A program made the translations under genes and the position numbers. A stretch of 64,000 bases of DNA from JAHELQ01 sp965603365 (GTDB lineage: Bacteria > Acidobacteriota > Aminicenantia > UBA2199). Below the pieces are notes generated by a model. It did not search any database and was not told the origin of the DNA. It saw nothing but the letters and a program-made list of their open reading frames with translations. This document shows positions 61,079-64,000 of the stretch, in pieces (the stretch's first letter is position 1; every line of letters starts with the position of its first letter). The DNA is taken from assembly GCA_965603365.1 (NCBI GenBank), contig CBFDCR010000018.1:1-64000 (forward strand), written 5' to 3'.

Positions 61079-61102
61079 AGGCCCTCTTGCGGGAGGGCCT
61101 CC
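61079..61102 (+). terminator. Hairpin after TonB receptor gene, weak terminator
   Basis: GAGGCCCTC (61079-61087) and GAGGGCCTC (61094-61102) form a 9-bp stem with a 6-nt loop. A C-run and an A-run follow instead of a U-tract, so it may be a stability hairpin or a weak terminator. Confidence 0.5.
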
Positions 61103-61201
61103 TCCCCCCCAAAAAAATCAATCCCTCAAACTTAGTATTAGTGCATAGTCTTATCTTTAGTTTGGCTACGAGTGTAAATTTTTAGAGTTTTAGGATTCCC
61201 T

Positions 61202-62173
61202 TTACTGCTGCAGGCTGTTGATGATGTCTTTGACCACCGGGGCCTGGGGATTTTCGGGGTCCAGTTCCAGGAATGTATTCATGCTGTCGATGGCTTTCTT
61301 AAAATCTCCCAGATTCATATACACATACCCCTTCTTCAGGTGGGGTTCGGCCCATTTGGGTTTAATCTGGGCCGCTAAATCATAGTACTTGATAGCCTCT
61401 TCGTTTTTGTTACCGGCAAAACAGATTTCCCCCACGTTGTAGGCCAGGATTTCATCTTTGGGGTTCAGGTCGATGGATTTCTTGAAGTAACCCATGGCGG
61501 TCTGGGTGTCGTCTTTTTTCAGATACAGTTCACCGATGGCGGCAAAAGCCTTGGCTTTCAGGGGGATATCTTTCTCGTCTTCTTTGGCATTGTCGGTCAC
61601 CTTCTGGAAGGCGGTCATGGCCTGGTCAAACTCCCCCAGTTCCTTGTGGCAGTTTCCGATGTTCACATAGAGCTGGTAAAATTCCGGGTTGTCGGTCAGG
61701 AATTTCTGGTAGAAATCAAGGGCCTCCTGGTATTTCCCCTCTTCGTAGAACCGGTTGCCCTCTTCCACCAGATTGGCCTCTTGTTTGAGTTTTTCCTGGG
61801 CAATGGTTTTGGCAGACTTTAACAGTACCAGCTTGACCACCGGGTTGATGTTGACCTGGCTAATGGTCACGGTTTTGACGACCGGCTCCAGGTTTTTATA
61901 GGAGGCGGTGATCTGCCACCTGCCGTAACCCAGACCTGAGATGATCCATTCTCCTTTTTTGTTGGTTTTGGCCTGGTGTTTAATGAGGGGTTCGCGGCTG
62001 TCCAAAAATTCAATGGCGACTGCGGCGCCTTTGATGGGTTGGTCATCTTTGTCTACCACCAGGCCCTTTTGCCGGGCGGTTCCCCGTCCAGATTGGCAGA
62101 AGAGACTGGTGCCCAGTAATCCACCTACAACGATTATGGTGAATAAGGTTTTAAGAATTCGGTTTGCTGTCAT
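61202..62173 (-). CDS. Carboxypeptidase-regulatory-like domain + TPR secreted protein (paralogue)
   Basis: The 323-residue protein starts at ATG 62173 (AAGGAG upstream), with a signal peptide ending near a possible lipobox (GTSLFC, Cys27), then a CPReg domain (about 29-112: GLVVDKDDQPIKGAAV) and TPRs (about 135-320). It shares layout and several segments with 53768-54721 (GRGTA, EEGKYQEAL, NPEFYQLYVNIGN). It lies downstream of the GWxTD gene at 62212, so the set is a mirror image of the left-hand one. Confidence 0.8.
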   Translation of the reverse strand: MTANRILKTLFTIIVVGGLLGTSLFCQSGRGTARQKGLVVDKDDQPIKGAAVAIEFLDSREPLIKHQAKTNKKGEWIISGLGYGRWQITASYKNLEPVVKTVTISQVNINPVVKLVLLKSAKTIAQEKLKQEANLVEEGNRFYEEGKYQEALDFYQKFLTDNPEFYQLYVNIGNCHKELGEFDQAMTAFQKVTDNAKEDEKDIPLKAKAFAAIGELYLKKDDTQTAMGYFKKSIDLNPKDEILAYNVGEICFAGNKNEEAIKYYDLAAQIKPKWAEPHLKKGYVYMNLGDFKKAIDSMNTFLELDPENPQAPVVKDIINSLQQ

Positions 62174-62211
62174 GTTGGTCTCCTTATCGTTCAAATGATC
62201 TATTATCGGCT

Positions 62212-63174
62212 TTAATTATTGAATCTGATCTTTTTACTGGCTTTGAATTGGTCATTTTGGCTTTCCACGGTGGCAACGATCTCGACGGGGCCGACAGCAG
62301 CCAATTTCAGGGGGATGTCGATGATGAAATTGTCCATCTTGCCCTGTAAGTCTTCGGCGGTCAACGATATCCGGACATCTTTGCGGACGGCGGGGAGCTT
62401 TCTCCCTTGGGCATCGGTTATTTTCAGGGTTACGGATAGGGCGGTTTCATAGCGGTTTTTGATCTCCTGGAAGAGAATATTTTTATAGGGAATCTTGATT
62501 CGGGCGGTTACCGAGCCGTCGCCGCTTTTCTTTACATCCACCTGGAAGTCCAGCGGCTGCTTTTCTATGCCCACCTGCGGAGTAAGCATCATGCCGGCCC
62601 TGGTGATGGTGGCGATGTGCTGGGCACTCAGGGGCGTCAGATCGTAGGAACCGCTGCGCAGCCGGTCTAAAAATACGATGGGATAGTTGTAATAGCCGTA
62701 ATACCAGATTTCCAGGGGCAGGTTGTATATGCTGGGTTCTCCTATCTCCGTGGAAATAGACATGCCGGTGGGAAAGACCCGTTTGGTCTCCGGCGGACCC
62801 AGGAGGATGAGAACCCGTCCCCGGTCGGTAATCCAGCCGTTCTTGCCGAATAATTGGTTGGCCTGATCGATCCGTTCGAAGTAGACTTCCTTAAATTCGT
62901 TGACTTCGGTCTGGGGATCGGGGTCCCGTTTTTCCCAGAACTCTTTGATGAAGGCTTTTCGCTCCTCGTCGGACGTAAGATTTAAGAAGGTTTTTCTCTC
63001 CTGTTTGCCGATCAGGTATCTGACGGTGGAGAGGAATTCCTGATAATCTGGTGCCAGTTTTTTGACCAGGTTGCGGGAACCGCCGCAGCCATTCACGTTC
63101 ATGATCATTGCTATACCGATTCCCACTGCCCATAAGGGCAGACTCTGGATTAATTTTGGTTTTATTTTGTTCAT
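62212..63174 (-). CDS. GWxTD-domain protein, probable lipoprotein
   Basis: The 320-residue protein starts at ATG 63174, which overlaps the stop of the upstream TPR gene by ATGA. The N-terminal hydrophobic stretch ends MIMNVNGCGGS, a plausible but imperfect lipobox. The GWxTD motif reads GWITDRGRVLILLGPP, after the FWEKRDPDPQTEVNEFKEV segment shared with 52711-53694. The C-terminal half is beta-rich. It is followed by the CPReg-TPR gene 38 bases on. Confidence 0.82.
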   Translation of the reverse strand: MNKIKPKLIQSLPLWAVGIGIAMIMNVNGCGGSRNLVKKLAPDYQEFLSTVRYLIGKQERKTFLNLTSDEERKAFIKEFWEKRDPDPQTEVNEFKEVYFERIDQANQLFGKNGWITDRGRVLILLGPPETKRVFPTGMSISTEIGEPSIYNLPLEIWYYGYYNYPIVFLDRLRSGSYDLTPLSAQHIATITRAGMMLTPQVGIEKQPLDFQVDVKKSGDGSVTARIKIPYKNILFQEIKNRYETALSVTLKITDAQGRKLPAVRKDVRISLTAEDLQGKMDNFIIDIPLKLAAVGPVEIVATVESQNDQFKASKKIRFNN

Positions 63175-64000
63175 TGGCCGGATTCTCCTTGTTTGGTTTT
63201 TGACGTTTTTAATAATTTTACCCTGGCCTTGAGTTTTTCCTGGTTGGGTTCCAGTTCCAGTGACTTTTCCCAGGCCACCAGTGCTTCCTCGACATTTCCC
63301 AGCCTGACATAGCATTTACCAATGGTATTTAAGATATTTATATTGGTGCCGTAATATTCCAGGAAATCCTTGTAGTGCTTGATGGCCTCTTCATATTGAC
63401 CCATCCCTTCCGCCGCCTGCCCCAGGATTCCCAAAAAGGTATTTTTATGTTCGCTGTTTAAAAAGGGTGTGGCGATCTGCTTGATTTTTTGGTATTTTTT
63501 AGCCAGCAGCAAGATTTTTGAGAAGTCCATCGTTATTTTGGGGGATATGGGGTTGAGGTTATAAGCCCTTTCCAGATAGATGTAGGCCTTTTTATACTCC
63601 TTTTTGTTTAAGTATTGATTGCCGATGGTGTTAAAAGTCACGGCACTGTCGGCTTCGTTTGACAGCGAAACCACCCAGGGCCTGGCCAGGTTGGACAGGG
63701 GAGAGATGTAGAAATTGGCCTCCTGCATGGCCAGGGAGAGGGCGTCACTGCCGTACAGCGTCACCTTGATGGAGTAATAGGCCGGCTTGAAGTCCTGAAG
63801 AGAAAATTTCTCAAGGATATGGGTTTTATTGGAGTAGTCGCCGAGCTGCCGGTTGCGGTCTAAGACCTTTTCCTGGTCTTTAAAAATAGTGTAGGTAATG
63901 TGTCCCTTTTCTTGCTGATCCGGGGACAGGCCGTGGATCTGATAATATAGATACAGGGCATCCTCTTTAGAGAAATCGTTTCTGGGACTGGGAACCAGTT
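63171..64000 (-). CDS. TPR protein, N-terminus cut by window edge
   Basis: The minus strand is open through the right edge; 276 codons are seen and the N-terminus is missing. A beta-rich part (SKEDALYLYYQIHGLSP, then YYSIKVTLYGSD) precedes about four TPRs (GNQYLNKKEYKKAYIYLERA, GQYEEAIKHYKDFLEYYG, GNVEEALVAWEKSLEL). In GWxTD-TPR proteins such as 50607-52733 a GWxTD domain comes before, so it may well encode a GWxTD-TPR protein whose GWxTD part lies beyond the window. Its stop overlaps the next gene as ATGA. Confidence 0.7.
   Translation of the reverse strand, partial: LVPSPRNDFSKEDALYLYYQIHGLSPDQQEKGHITYTIFKDQEKVLDRNRQLGDYSNKTHILEKFSLQDFKPAYYSIKVTLYGSDALSLAMQEANFYISPLSNLARPWVVSLSNEADSAVTFNTIGNQYLNKKEYKKAYIYLERAYNLNPISPKITMDFSKILLLAKKYQKIKQIATPFLNSEHKNTFLGILGQAAEGMGQYEEAIKHYKDFLEYYGTNINILNTIGKCYVRLGNVEEALVAWEKSLELEPNQEKLKARVKLLKTSKTKQGESGQ

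Overview
The window looks like a chromosome segment of an anaerobic, diderm (LPS-bearing) bacterium of the Acidobacteriota / Candidatus Aminicenantes type. The pointers are a Kdo pathway operon and an LpxH-like gene (outer membrane), two large TonB-dependent receptors with an N-terminal carboxypeptidase-regulatory domain, several GWxTD-domain proteins, a VWFA-related 'acidobacterial' protein, a reporter-propeller hybrid histidine kinase and many oxygen-sensitive enzymes. The assignment is inferred from gene content only; no rRNA, tRNA, CRISPR array or insertion sequence was seen.

Layout. 1-3025 (-): a CHAT protease-like / NTPase / TPR protein cut by the left edge. 3182-5549 (+): kdsA-kdsD-kdsC, a Kdo operon with ATGA overlaps. 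5559-12346 (-): a seven-gene operon of a HAD phosphatase, a TolC-like channel, an HlyD-like lipoprotein, two ABC ATPases and two ABC-2 permeases (a YbhGFSR-like exporter with split ATPases). 12400-14050 (-): a small-peptide locus (short ORF, Cys-rich secreted peptide, 6-bladed propeller, truncated TlpA-like gene). 14146-14906 (+): lpxH-like gene behind a 12-codon leader ORF. 15024-25194: two hybrid histidine kinases, a VWFA-related protein and a CBM9/DUF5916 outer-membrane protein. 25195-29353: a three-gene ABC-3C conflict system flanked by related repeats.

29354-50316 (+) is a ~21 kb island unlike its surroundings: an AfsA-type hotdog protein, an amidohydrolase, two PlsC acyltransferases, an SDR, four radical-SAM enzymes, a metallophosphoesterase, and two sets of 2-hydroxyacyl-CoA-dehydratase-activase-like proteins (one split into two genes, one fused into 1614 residues). 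These last proteins resemble the anaerobic plasmalogen synthase (PlsA/PlsR) and glycerol ester reductase families, so the island is best read as a candidate pathway for unusual ether or otherwise modified membrane lipids. It carries two truncated gene remnants, and its base composition changes from gene to gene.

50607-64000 holds two mirrored blocks: GWxTD + carboxypeptidase-regulatory/TPR genes outside, and two divergently transcribed TonB receptors inside. The two halves are paralogous and probably act in related envelope uptake or assembly tasks. Several operons have a good sigma70-type -10 box only 5-6 nt before the start codon, which suggests leaderless mRNAs are common in this organism.
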